DNA of 64,000 bases from assembly GCF_034356035.1 (NCBI RefSeq), contig NZ_CP136423.1, forward strand, positions 1,302,001-1,366,000. Direction: 5' to 3'. Below are positions 8,882 through 17,589 of this stretch, piece by piece. The notes under the pieces are model-generated. The model was not told the DNA's origin and made no database searches. It worked only from the letters and a program-made list of their open reading frames with translations. The position numbers and the translations under genes were made by a program. The DNA is from Blautia hydrogenotrophica DSM 10507. GTDB lineage: Bacteria; Bacillota; Clostridia; Lachnospirales; Lachnospiraceae. Numbering within the stretch: the first letter of the stretch is position 1; every line of letters starts with the position of its first letter.

Positions 8882-10315
8882 TTATAATCTCTTTATCTTT
8901 CGAAACAATATATAGATTACTTTTTTGACGACTCCTCTATGAAATATGAATAACGATAACAAATATATGGTTAGATACAGCAGAAAACTAACATACAAAT
9001 TGTTCAATCTACTAATGATATAAAATCCAGCCGTCATACAAATACAATATAGGAAATTCTTATGCCACTTAACAGCAAATTTATTTCTAAAATAAGATTC
9101 AGCAAGCAGATAATATATTATTAACGTAACAACAGAAGCATACGATATCGCTTCTGGAGTTTTAAACCAATAATAAGCAATAAAATTTGCTGCTATTGAA
9201 ATTCCTAAAACAAGTACATTCTTAAAAAAGAATAAATGATTTTTGTTCATTAGCTTGTAATAATTTTGCATTACAACAGATATAACAGAACTAAATGCAA
9301 GACCAGGAAAAACAATTCTAAAAATCTCAAGCGAATATGTATATTGCGGTAAAAACCATTTTACAAAAATAGATAACGGGAAATAAGCGTTTAAAGAAAG
9401 AAATATAAAGCATACCATATAAGAAACAAGAGAAGGATATATTTCTTTTATCTTACATTCGCTCGTCTTCTTTAAGACTGGATATATAACAGTAGAAATT
9501 GCAGAGGTACAAACAGTTACAAGTGAAAGCATGTTGTATGCGAACGAATATACACCATATGTTTTGGTATCAAAATATATTGAAACAAATTGTCGGTCAA
9601 TATTCAAGATTAATGTTGAACACATTGAAGCAATTAAAAAAGGCATTCCTATTCTTATTACTTCTTTGATTTCATATGTGAATATTGTGCCCTTTTCTGC
9701 ATTTCCGAATGTTATATCGCAAAATTTTCTCAAGTATAATACGTATAAAACTGTGCTTATTATTAACACAAAGGTTAAATACCATTTATACGATAATAAT
9801 TGCTTAGAATTGATGTAATATATACATACCATCAAAACAACAGATACGACTGTAAGCATAGATTTAACTATGTTTCTCATAGAATAGTCGTTAAATCTCA
9901 ACGTCATCTGAGCAACATATTGATAATAGGCAGTCATATTTAGTTCAACCAAATAAATGGAAAGAGCAATAAAAATATATTTATATTCACCGTTTAAAAA
10001 AAATAATGAGAACAATATAATTACTGCTAGTACTGCTATTTGTATATAAAATATGAGTTTAGTAAAGCAGCGTATTTTCTGCTTATTAAGTCTGCTATAT
10101 TCTATTCCGCTATATTTTAAATACACTCCTTCCGATATTCCAAAAGAAAAAATACCGATATAAGTAGCATATAGAGTGAAAATTTTATAATAACCATATT
10201 CTTCGACTCCTAGCACCTTAGGTATAAGAAAACCTACAAATACTCCCGAAATCACTATACATAAATTACTCAAAGATACTTTTACTATATTTTTAAGCGT
10301 GCTATTCCCACTCAT
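8882..10315 (-). CDS. Polysaccharide flippase (Wzx/MATE-like), - strand block
   Basis: About 477 residues, 12-14 hydrophobic helices, opening NIVKVSLSNLCIVISGVFVG and continuing GFLIPKVLGVEEYGYYKIF, the usual N-terminus of polysaccharide flippases. ATG 10315 has GGAG 11 bases upstream. The in-frame ATGs at 10336 and 10339 lack a ribosome site, so the shorter form is preferred with moderate certainty. It should translocate the lipid-linked unit made by the glycosyltransferases encoded upstream in the same - strand block. It shares only family-level resemblance with the flippase at 6153. Confidence 0.85.
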   Translation of the reverse strand: MSGNSTLKNIVKVSLSNLCIVISGVFVGFLIPKVLGVEEYGYYKIFTLYATYIGIFSFGISEGVYLKYSGIEYSRLNKQKIRCFTKLIFYIQIAVLAVIILFSLFFLNGEYKYIFIALSIYLVELNMTAYYQYVAQMTLRFNDYSMRNIVKSMLTVVSVVLMVCIYYINSKQLLSYKWYLTFVLIISTVLYVLYLRKFCDITFGNAEKGTIFTYEIKEVIRIGMPFLIASMCSTLILNIDRQFVSIYFDTKTYGVYSFAYNMLSLVTVCTSAISTVIYPVLKKTSECKIKEIYPSLVSYMVCFIFLSLNAYFPLSIFVKWFLPQYTYSLEIFRIVFPGLAFSSVISVVMQNYYKLMNKNHLFFFKNVLVLGISIAANFIAYYWFKTPEAISYASVVTLIIYYLLAESYFRNKFAVKWHKNFLYCICMTAGFYIISRLNNLYVSFLLYLTIYLLSLFIFHRGVVKKVIYILFRKIKRL

Positions 10316-10417
10316 ATTATGTATTTCTCCAGTCATCATCTAGGCTCATTTTTCCAAGTTTTTAAATTCGTTTTTACATCCAGTGCATCGCTTTTTGCAT
10401 TAAGTTTGTTTGACATT

Positions 10418-11350
10418 TTACATATCTTTCGTTTGCGTAGGAATTAATATCCAATCATCTATATATAAACCATTTTTATCCCCATTTGTAAACCATGCGT
10501 CAGGTGCAATAACGATCTTATTTTCATTTTTGGCTAAGTACTGAGCCCACCAGCTAAATGAGCTATTTGAAATGATAAAATGTTTACACTTTGTCATCAT
10601 TCTAAGTTTTTCCTCTACAGTATCTTTTCCACTTTCATAATAGAATTTACATTCCGGAAATTTTTCTTCTAATTTTATATAAGATTTTACCCATTCTAAA
10701 TCATCGCTAAATACGATAAATATAGCGTTTCTGACCTTACTTTTTATAAGTTCTATTGCGTTATAAAAATACTCCTTATCACACACAAAAAGTTTCTTTT
10801 TTACTTTAGGTACGAGATAGTTGCCTCCTCTAATAGAAACACATACCGAGTTTTCTCTTTCCGCTATATTATACAAATATTCATTTTCTGATATTGGTTT
10901 AGTTGTTGGTACAATTTCATTTGACAATTCCGCTTCTACGTCATGAAAAAAACGAACATCCTGCCACCATCCATTTACAATTATTTCATTGTTTCGAATT
11001 GCAGGAATATTTATATAACTATTCTTCTGCCACAACAGATATCCTTTGGATGCCATAAGATTAAAATATATCCTAGGTATAACTTTTTTCACTATCCTGA
11101 TAATAGGATTGGAGAAATCAGCAAACCAAGGCAATTTTATATCTTCAATAAGAATACTGTCATTTAACTTATAATTGCTCATTTCATAATTAAATTTTCC
11201 TGGAACCCACGCTGCTTTTTCAGATCTATGTTCTAACTCATAAATGTTGCAAATGATTTTTCCACCGTATTCTTTTTGTAAATGCCTGGCAAACGCATAC
11301 TGAAACAGTTGATTTCCAAGTCTTCCGGTCAAATAAACATGAATTTCCAT
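10418..11350 (-). CDS. Alpha-1,2-fucosyltransferase family protein (GT11)
   Basis: About 310 residues. GRLGNQLFQYAFARHLQ at the N-terminus and FIISNSSFSWWAQYLA near residue 265 are the two ends of the GT11 signature. The family normally carries HxRRGDY; here the equivalent stretch reads VSIRGGNYL, so the usual Arg-Asp is replaced by Gly-Asn. The fold call is firm but donor use (GDP-fucose is usual) is less certain. ATG 11350 has AGGAG 8 bases upstream and is preferred over ATG 11371. It would add fucose or a related sugar to the - block repeat unit in the cytoplasm. Confidence 0.82.
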   Translation of the reverse strand: MEIHVYLTGRLGNQLFQYAFARHLQKEYGGKIICNIYELEHRSEKAAWVPGKFNYEMSNYKLNDSILIEDIKLPWFADFSNPIIRIVKKVIPRIYFNLMASKGYLLWQKNSYINIPAIRNNEIIVNGWWQDVRFFHDVEAELSNEIVPTTKPISENEYLYNIAERENSVCVSIRGGNYLVPKVKKKLFVCDKEYFYNAIELIKSKVRNAIFIVFSDDLEWVKSYIKLEEKFPECKFYYESGKDTVEEKLRMMTKCKHFIISNSSFSWWAQYLAKNENKIVIAPDAWFTNGDKNGLYIDDWILIPTQTKDM

Positions 11351-11398
11351 ATATCTGTTGCTCCTCACCATTCACTTTATATCTGCGCATATCTATGG

Positions 11399-12367
11399 TT
11401 AAAACGCCGCGTCTTTTTGCTTTACCACATAAAAAAGCTTCTTCGTGAATCCAAATCCAAAATATGATAGTAACACGGCAATTTTTGTCTTGCTTCTGCA
11501 TTCTCTACTTACAATGATTGACAATCGAATCTCTTTTATTAATAGTTTTATTTGTTTACGTACAATATCATATTTACTATCATTAGGTAATTGAAATAGA
11601 ATATGAAAGTAAACAGATACAGCTTTTTGGTAAGATGCAGGTAATAATTCAGGATGACTCTGAGCATATTGAATGTTATCTTTGGCTATATCTAACATTA
11701 TTAATTTCTTTTCTTGAAATTTTCTTATTGATGAATTAGATCTTATTAAATATTCAATCTTACATTCATAAGAATATCCCACTCGGTCTGCTTTCTCATA
11801 TATAAAATGCATAGTTGCCCAATCTTCACTGAAGCATTCCTTAAATCGAATATCTTCCCACAATTCTTTTTTGTATAATTTTCCCCATGGACCTATGTTA
11901 ATCACACCATCTGTCCATAAACTTTTAATCGCCTCAGTCCCTGTCAGTTCAACATATCCCTCCCCTGTTTTTCTTTCTCGTAAGAAAGTTCCGTTTTCAT
12001 CAAAAATTTCGTTATTACACGCTGAAATATCTAAATGCTTTTCTTTCATCATGTTATACAAAAATTCAATGTAATCTTTTTTAGCTGTATCATCTGAATC
12101 TAAAAAACAGATGTACTCTCCACGTGCTATATCAAGAGCTTTATTTCTTGCCGATCCTTGTCCGCCATTTTTTTTATGAATCACCTTAATTCTTTTATCT
12201 TTTTGAGCCCAAAGATCACATATAACAGAACTATTATCTATAGACCCGTCGTTTACCAACAGGATTTCTATATTTCTATATGTTTGATTTGTCAAACTTT
12301 GAATACTTCTATCTACATAAGCCTCTACATTATAGACAGGCACTATTATTGAAACTAGACCGCCCAT
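11399..12367 (-). CDS. Family 2 glycosyltransferase (EpsJ-like)
   Basis: 322 residues. VSIIVPVYNVEAYVDRSIQS, LLVNDGSIDNS, GGQGSARNKALDIARGEYICFLDSDD and INIGPWGKLYKKELWEDI follow the usual order in capsule GT2 enzymes: nucleotide site, DxD-like metal site, and the W-K acceptor region. GAGGTGAG precedes ATG at a good distance. The C-terminal 60 residues are less conserved and lack a clear membrane helix. It probably extends the lipid-linked oligosaccharide. The sugar is not predictable. Confidence 0.87.
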   Translation of the reverse strand: MGGLVSIIVPVYNVEAYVDRSIQSLTNQTYRNIEILLVNDGSIDNSSVICDLWAQKDKRIKVIHKKNGGQGSARNKALDIARGEYICFLDSDDTAKKDYIEFLYNMMKEKHLDISACNNEIFDENGTFLRERKTGEGYVELTGTEAIKSLWTDGVINIGPWGKLYKKELWEDIRFKECFSEDWATMHFIYEKADRVGYSYECKIEYLIRSNSSIRKFQEKKLIMLDIAKDNIQYAQSHPELLPASYQKAVSVYFHILFQLPNDSKYDIVRKQIKLLIKEIRLSIIVSRECRSKTKIAVLLSYFGFGFTKKLFYVVKQKDAAF

Positions 12368-12463
12368 ATTATCTCACCTCATAAAGTAACAGTATAGAAA
12401 GTAAAAATACATGGCGTCTTGTAATATGTTAACCATGTACACTGTTTAACATTTTTCACTCAA

Positions 12464-13210
12464 CTATTTTGCTGCGTTTACTGCTTTCTTTATATATATC
12501 AGAGTTACCGCTAAGCATGATGTTCCATAATACAAAAAGCAATATACTACAATAAGATCAAGCATCTTCAATAAGGTAGCCAAAAGAATAGCTACAGGTA
12601 ATAATCCCCCAACTCCAAGTTCTGTTTCTATCCTTACTCTGAAACTTTCAACTTGACTATGGTCTATTCGTACATCGTTCTCAACTTCTAAAATTTTTTT
12701 ATCCGCCATCTCACGTTCTGTATTTTTATACTTCTGATAAATTAAACGCATAAGACTGTCCGCACTGGATGCTAATGCTCCAATCAATATAATCCATGAG
12801 CATTGAGCCGGAACAAGAAGTCCTCCCTCGTGATAAACTGCTACTCCCATCATAGTACACATCAGTCCAACTAAAATATAGCTACTTATGCCATCCGCGA
12901 ATTCTCCAAATGGCTGAGCTCTAACACTTCTTGCTAAATTTCCGTCTGTACAGTCTAAAATCAACCAGAGATTAATTAATATTGCACCTATAATGTGAGC
13001 CGTGTGGCTAACTGGCAAAAAGCATAAACACGCTACAATCCCTATTATTATTGAAAAATACGAAACAGAATTCGCCGAGATTCCCGCATTAGCTGCAAAA
13101 GCTGCTGTTCTAAAGGCAATCTTTCGATAAAAAAATCTACTCAAAATAGGATCTTTTTTTCTTTTCCACTCTGGCATTTCTTCTTTAAAAAATTTAGACG
13201 TATATCTCAC
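12464..13210 (-). CDS. CDP-alcohol phosphotransferase family membrane protein
   Basis: About 248 residues with five or six membrane segments. The catalytic signature is seen as LDCTDGNLAR then PFGEFADGISSYI, matching D-x2-D-G-x2-A-R...G-x3-D. The fourth Asp, usually the catalytic base, is Ser here, and the spacing before the Gly is 7 instead of 8. Family enzymes transfer a CDP-linked alcohol or polyol phosphate to a hydroxyl acceptor. Inside a glycan locus it may add a phospho-alcohol to the polymer or make its lipid acceptor. GTG 13210 has GAGG 7 bases upstream; the longer TTG start (13237) has none. Confidence 0.75.
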   Translation of the reverse strand: MRYTSKFFKEEMPEWKRKKDPILSRFFYRKIAFRTAAFAANAGISANSVSYFSIIIGIVACLCFLPVSHTAHIIGAILINLWLILDCTDGNLARSVRAQPFGEFADGISSYILVGLMCTMMGVAVYHEGGLLVPAQCSWIILIGALASSADSLMRLIYQKYKNTEREMADKKILEVENDVRIDHSQVESFRVRIETELGVGGLLPVAILLATLLKMLDLIVVYCFLYYGTSCLAVTLIYIKKAVNAAK

Positions 13211-13375
13211 ATCTATACCTCGCTTCTCATTGTACAAATTGTACTTAACTTATGTAATGCAAAGCATTAACTCCACCATCTTCACACAAAAAAAATATCA
13301 ATACGATATTTACTCATACCAATTTTCTGGTGCAGATTTTTTCTTAAAACACCCGAAACAATATCGTGTCCATTC

Positions 13376-14518
13376 CTATTCTTCTAATTTCATAGTTTCT
13401 TTCACTAAACCCGTCCACAACTCCTCATGTTCTCTTGCCACTCTTCTGACATCAAAACGTTTGTGAACGTCTTTACGGCTACGATCTATGAGTCGTTCAC
13501 GAAGCTTAGAATCTGTATGCAAGCGCATTACTGCCTTGTAAGCCGCCATTTCACTATCAGGTTCCACCAGCAATCCATTTTCACCATCTCGAATAATATT
13601 AGGTATAGCATCTATATTGGTTGCCACAATGGGTTTACCTGCCATCATATATTCTGGCAAAACCAGACCAAATCCTTCCCAACGTGACAGTAGCATAGCA
13701 ATATCAAAAAGTTCTATATAACTCATTGGATTTTCAACCCAACCTGTAATATGCAGGCAATCATCTAATTCATTCTGAAGTGCATATTCCTTTATCATTG
13801 TTTCTAGCGGTCCATTTCCGACAATTACAAAATGTGCGGAAGGTATATCCTGTTTAATCAATTTTGCGGCTTTCACAAATACGTCTGGTGCTTTCTGCTC
13901 ACATAATCGGCCTACCATTCCCACTATAATAGAATCATCTGAAATTCCCAAGTCTGTGTTGTGGATAGGGCCATGCATAGAAGATTCATATGCTTTGATA
14001 TCCACACCATTAAAAATGACTTGAAGCTTGTTTTTTCTACAAATATTTTTAGATAGTGCAGACTTTTTCTCAGCATCAGAAATACAGATAATCTTGTCGC
14101 AAAGTAATGCAGCCATCCTCTCGATCAATATGTACAACTTCTGTTTCTTTGGCGAGACTTTCATATTAAATGCCCAGCCATGTGAGTTATAGACGCAATG
14201 GTTTTTCATTCCAATATTAGCAATTCGTGCAATCGCTCCAGCCTTACTGGAATGTGCGTACACAATATCCGGACAGTATTTTTTGATCATTTTCCTAACT
14301 TTATATATAGTCCTAAAATCATGAATACTGATTGCCCTAGTCATATGAATTTGTTCAAATGCAGATACCACTCCCACATAATCATCTCCATGGAAGTCCT
14401 GTGATAGTACAACAATGTTCTCAAATTTTTCTTTATCTAAATATTTGAGAAGCATTCGGAGATAACGATCTACTCCACCAGCTGCTTGAGCGATATGCAT
14501 AACTTTGATTCTTTTCAT
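13376..14518 (-). CDS. Family 4 glycosyltransferase (EpsD-like)
   Basis: About 380 residues of GT-B fold. VMHIAQAAGGVDRYLRMLL is the acceptor-side N-terminus and IVGMVGRLCEQKAPDVF opens the second domain. EGFGLVLPEYMMAGKPIVA holds the E-x7-E retaining motif. It is the first gene of the - strand block and may act on the lipid-linked first sugar. AAGGCGGTG lies just before the double ATG at 14521/14518; the second has the better spacing. About 165 bases separate it from the next gene (12464-13210). Confidence 0.87.
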   Translation of the reverse strand: MKRIKVMHIAQAAGGVDRYLRMLLKYLDKEKFENIVVLSQDFHGDDYVGVVSAFEQIHMTRAISIHDFRTIYKVRKMIKKYCPDIVYAHSSKAGAIARIANIGMKNHCVYNSHGWAFNMKVSPKKQKLYILIERMAALLCDKIICISDAEKKSALSKNICRKNKLQVIFNGVDIKAYESSMHGPIHNTDLGISDDSIIVGMVGRLCEQKAPDVFVKAAKLIKQDIPSAHFVIVGNGPLETMIKEYALQNELDDCLHITGWVENPMSYIELFDIAMLLSRWEGFGLVLPEYMMAGKPIVATNIDAIPNIIRDGENGLLVEPDSEMAAYKAVMRLHTDSKLRERLIDRSRKDVHKRFDVRRVAREHEELWTGLVKETMKLEE

Positions 14519-15000
14519 CATACCACCGCCTTTACAGCAGCACAGTGATTAACGAGTAACATTCTTATCTTACCTTTCACGATACAAATCTCCACTCAAT
14601 AAATATGGATTTGAAAGTATTTTTTATCCTAAGCCATTTCTGATCTTTACCAGTTAGATTCAACGGGATATTATTTCCTCAAATGTTAAATTCCCATTAT
14701 TTAAAACGCACTGTAAATATCCGAAAAGATTTCGTATATCTTATAATTAATTTCCTTCTGTCTTTTGAGAAAAAATACTTATCAACTCCAAATAATTGTT
14801 ACTATTTGTAGTTCACACTGAATAATATTTGTTGCCGTAATTTTGATTAAGTAAATAAAGAGATAAAATAGTTGCAGGAGGGAGAAGTTGAGAATGACAA
14901 GAAAGGGGATTTTCATGAAGGCTTGTTATGGCACGTGGAAAGTGATAAGATATGACAAATATTAGGAGAAATCTGAATAAAATGTGGAGAAAATAAAATA
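14519..15000. other. Intergenic stretch, no gene seen
   Basis: About 480 AT-rich bases between the divergent GT4 gene and the VanZ gene. No reading frame with a ribosome site and no recognisable RNA was found. Promoters for both directions must lie here, but I could not fix convincing -35/-10 pairs. Confidence 0.5.
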
Positions 15001-15579
15001 TTGAATAGAATAATTGATTTTTTATTACTTGTAGGCAAAGATATGCTAGAGCCGATTGGTTATTTGCCTTGGGGAATGGCAGTGGGAGGAGTATTTTTAC
15101 TGCTGTGGGAAGTAAGATACCACGAAAAGGCGAGGAGACAGAAGAGGAATTTAAGGCAGAAATGGAGTTTATTTTTCTGTGTGGTTTATTTAACTGTTTT
15201 GTTAAAATTGGCATTATTTTCAAGAGAACCGGGTTCAAGAATGGGGATAGATTTGGAATTGTTTGGAACCTGGAATTCTTCTTTAATTTCTCAGGCATAT
15301 TTTATTGAAAATATTATTATGTTTATACCCTTTGGTTTCCTCTTTCCTTTGGCAGATTACAGATTCCAAGATTGGAGATTTTGTGTCGGAGGCGGCTGCG
15401 TGTTCAGTATGTGCCTGGAATTAGTGCAGCTTGTGACGCAAAGAGGGTTTTGCCAACTGGATGATGTGATTACTAATACTGTGGGGACAATAGTGGGATG
15501 GGTGAGTTATCGGATGATAAAGAGACTTCATGATATATTATGTTCTGTAGACGGGGATAAACATAAACGGAAAGATTAA
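15001..15579 (+). CDS. VanZ family membrane protein
   Basis: 192 residues with four or five membrane helices. FIENIIMFIPFGFLFPLAD, then SMCLELVQLVTQRGFCQLDDVITNTVG, is the VanZ core (N-I-x-x-F-x-P-x-G and the E-x-x-Q...D-D-x-x-N-T motif). The family is named for teicoplanin resistance but its biochemical role is unsettled. The TTG at 15001 is preceded by GGAG at about 11 bases; an internal start is possible. It stands alone, next to the decayed zone, with no clear operon partner. Confidence 0.82.
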   Translation: MNRIIDFLLLVGKDMLEPIGYLPWGMAVGGVFLLLWEVRYHEKARRQKRNLRQKWSLFFCVVYLTVLLKLALFSREPGSRMGIDLELFGTWNSSLISQAYFIENIIMFIPFGFLFPLADYRFQDWRFCVGGGCVFSMCLELVQLVTQRGFCQLDDVITNTVGTIVGWVSYRMIKRLHDILCSVDGDKHKRKD

Positions 15580-15604
15580 ACTTAATGTCCTGTGGAATAA
15601 ATAA

Positions 15605-15658
15605 AACCCGCAGGAATAGAAGCGATTATTCCTCTGTGCTATGCTTATGTCGCGGGTT
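15605..15658. other. Nested inverted repeat after the VanZ gene
   Basis: AACCCGC (15605-15611) pairs with GCGGGTT (15652-15658), and the adjacent AGGAATA (15612-15618) pairs with TATTCCT (15627-15633), giving a forked hairpin. There is no strong T run after it. It may end the VanZ transcript or be part of a decayed element. Confidence 0.35.
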
Positions 15659-15689
15659 AGTTTGAGGTAACTATCGTAGAAAATGGAGG

Positions 15690-16215
15690 ATTTCATATGT
15701 TATCGACAGAATCGAATCGTTAGAGACCACGCTGTCTCATCTCATTTCGGAAATGACCGCAAATGTCCTTGTGCTGGCTTTTATCCTGATTTACATGTTT
15801 ATTTTAGGCTGGAGAGTTGCCTTACTGTCCTTGTCCATACTCCCGGTCGGTTTTGTTCTAATTCTTTTCACCTTTCGGGATTACAGCGAAAATTTTCAAT
15901 GACAGATATTACTTGCCCCAAAAGTGAACGCTTCGCTGGCGGAATATATCTATGGTCCTGAAGTGATCAAAATCTTTAATCACGATTCCCGTTTCTTTTA
16001 AACATTCAGCAATACCGTGAAAGAAAATGTGAATTTTTCCATTGGCTGGTGGAGGCAGATCGCCTACTGGTCCCAGGGGTCTTTAGGTGGCGGCAAAAAA
16101 CTGTCTTTTGTCACGATTTCATCCGGAAGTTTCCCAAAGACTACGATACCGTTGTGATGATCGGGGCAGCCATCTGTCCGGTGGGGAACGCCAGAGAATC
16201 GCGCTGGCCTGGGCG
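15690..16215 (+). pseudogene. Decayed ABC exporter gene (permease plus ATPase remnants)
   Basis: From 15699 one frame reads VIDRIESLETTLSHLISEM, then a membrane stretch ANVLVLAFILIYMFILGWR and LPVGFVLILFTFRDYSENF, with stops at 15900 and 15999. It continues LAEYIYGPEVIKIFNHDSR and TFSNTVKENVNF. After a shift come CHDFIRKFPKDYDTVV and, in a third frame at 16165-16212, GSHLSGGERQRIALAWA, the ABC signature. So this was a permease-ATPase fusion of the MsbA/siderophore-exporter type. The Walker A region is deleted, and there are two in-frame stops and two frame changes. It is non-functional. The ADP-ribosylglycohydrolase frame begins inside its tail. Confidence 0.85.
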
Positions 16216-17002
16216 TCTCCAACAAAAATGTACAAAAAAAGAAGATAAGAAATCCGTACTTCTCGGCGCAGTCATAGGTGATATTGCAGGGTCTAGATTT
16301 GAGTTTCGAAATTATAAAAAGAAGACGGGGTATCATTTGATGACTGGCAAATGTTTTTTCACGGATGATTCCGTAATGTTGATTGCTGTCGCGAAAGCAA
16401 TGATGGAAAGCGCACCATCTTTTTTTAATCTTGCTGAAAATGCTGTAAGTGATATGCAGCAGTTGGGACGGCGATATCCGGATGCAGGCTATGGCGAAAA
16501 GTTCTATGAATGGATTTTTTCAGATTCTCCGAAATCTTATGGTAGTTATGGAAATGGAGCAGCCATGAGAGTTGGGGGATGCGGTCAGGCGGCAAGAAGT
16601 TTGAGCGAGGCGAAAAGATTCTCGAAAGCAGTTACTGAGATTACGCACAGTCATCCAGAAGCCATAAAAGGTGCGGAAGCGACAACGGTGGCTGTCTATC
16701 TAGCGAATGAAGGGGAAAGTCTGAGAGAGATCAGGAAAGTTATAGAGACGGAATACTATTCTTTGGACTTTACTTTGGACAGTATCCGCAAAAAATATCG
16801 GTTTGATGTTTCCTGCCAGGGTTCTGTACTCCAGGCACTGGAGGCATTCTTTGAATCCGTGGATTTTGAAGATGCAATTCGAAATGCAATCTCTATTGGC
16901 GGGGACAGTGACACAATCGCTGCCATTTGTGGAAGCATAGCAGGGGCTTATTATGGAATACCTCAGGAGCTGGAAGAACAGACATTGACTTATCAGATAT
17001 AA
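16157..17002 (+). CDS. ADP-ribosylglycohydrolase family protein (DraG-like), 5' end displaced
   Basis: The family domain begins near 16255 (SVLLGAVIGDIAGSRFEF). It continues FFTDDSVMLIAVAKAMM, GSYGNGAAMRVGG, ITHSHPEAIKGAEAT and the late metal motif ISIGGDSDTIAAICGSIAG. These are the Asp/Thr/Asp ligands of the two-Mg2+ centre that removes ADP-ribose from proteins or small molecules. The residues before the domain are translated ABC-exporter debris, and no in-frame ATG lies at the natural domain start; the closest is ATG 16157. The native start seems lost by a deletion, so expression is doubtful. The active-site residues are intact. Confidence 0.75.
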   Translation: MIGAAICPVGNARESRWPGRLQQKCTKKEDKKSVLLGAVIGDIAGSRFEFRNYKKKTGYHLMTGKCFFTDDSVMLIAVAKAMMESAPSFFNLAENAVSDMQQLGRRYPDAGYGEKFYEWIFSDSPKSYGSYGNGAAMRVGGCGQAARSLSEAKRFSKAVTEITHSHPEAIKGAEATTVAVYLANEGESLREIRKVIETEYYSLDFTLDSIRKKYRFDVSCQGSVLQALEAFFESVDFEDAIRNAISIGGDSDTIAAICGSIAGAYYGIPQELEEQTLTYQI

Positions 17003-17025
17003 TCTCGTCTTTGACAATTAGTAAA

Positions 17026-17068
17026 GAAAAAAAGTGCCACAATCCTTGAAGATACTGGGGTTGTGGCA
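17026..17068 (-). terminator. Hairpin terminator pointing left
   Basis: TGCCACAA (17035-17042) pairs with TTGTGGCA (17061-17068). On the - strand the stem is followed by a run of T (17026-17033). It lies at the 3' end of the transposase remnant and also faces the ADP-ribosylglycohydrolase stop. Confidence 0.6.
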
Positions 17069-17069
17069 T

Positions 17070-17395
17070 TTGGTGTCCTATACCTGAAATATAATAATGC
17101 TTTCTCTCCGTTTACTTTTTTCTGAATCTCTTTCATTTTTGGTTTTGTTATAACCTGATAGTCCGTCCGGAAACTGCATAGTTTATGAAGTTCATCTGTG
17201 ATTTTTTGACGTTCATATACGGGCATAAATCCCTGTTTCTCTATATCAGCAAACTAGATATCTCTTACAGTCTTCAATCTGCCCTCACTGACCTTTAAGA
17301 TACTTGTTACATCATCAGTCATGATGGTACAGTCTCCTGTTTCAGAAGATTTCAGTTCCTTATGACCGTTATACCTTATAATCTACTTTCTGAAT
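17070..17395 (-). pseudogene. IS1634-like transposase, C-terminal remnant
   Basis: The - strand frame reads NGHKELKSSETGDCTIMTDD, KVSEGRLKTVRDI, a stop, then FADIEKQGFMPVYERQKIT, TDELHKLCSFRTDYQVIT and KPKMKEIQKKVNGEK. The block from ...GFMPVYER to FRTDYQ is the characteristic end of IS1634-type DDE transposases. There is an in-frame stop, no N-terminal or catalytic part and no visible terminal repeats, so this is a dead fragment. It supports past insertion activity in the decayed zone. Confidence 0.7.
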
Positions 17396-17589
17396 TGAAT
17401 TTCTCATTGGATTTTATATTTTTAGTACTTCCAGTCCAGTAAAGCTTCCCGAAAGACAATCCTCCACTATTGCTTGTTGGGTATCGGAAGAATAATACCT
17501 TACCCTGCTGGTGGTTACCAGTCCTTTCCACCCAAAGATATTGTATAGGCGAAGCCGGACTTTTAATGTCCTTTCACTCATTCGGTGGA
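17396..17589. other. Intergenic stretch beside the transposase remnant
   Basis: No intact gene. A - strand frame reads YYSSDTQQAIVEDCLSGSFT, which faintly resembles a helix-turn-helix transposase N-terminus, but it is too short to call. Confidence 0.3.

Noticed and set aside
14813..15298. 161-codon - strand frame
   Set aside because: It lies opposite the VanZ gene, has a low-complexity Leu/Pro/Phe composition and no ribosome site.
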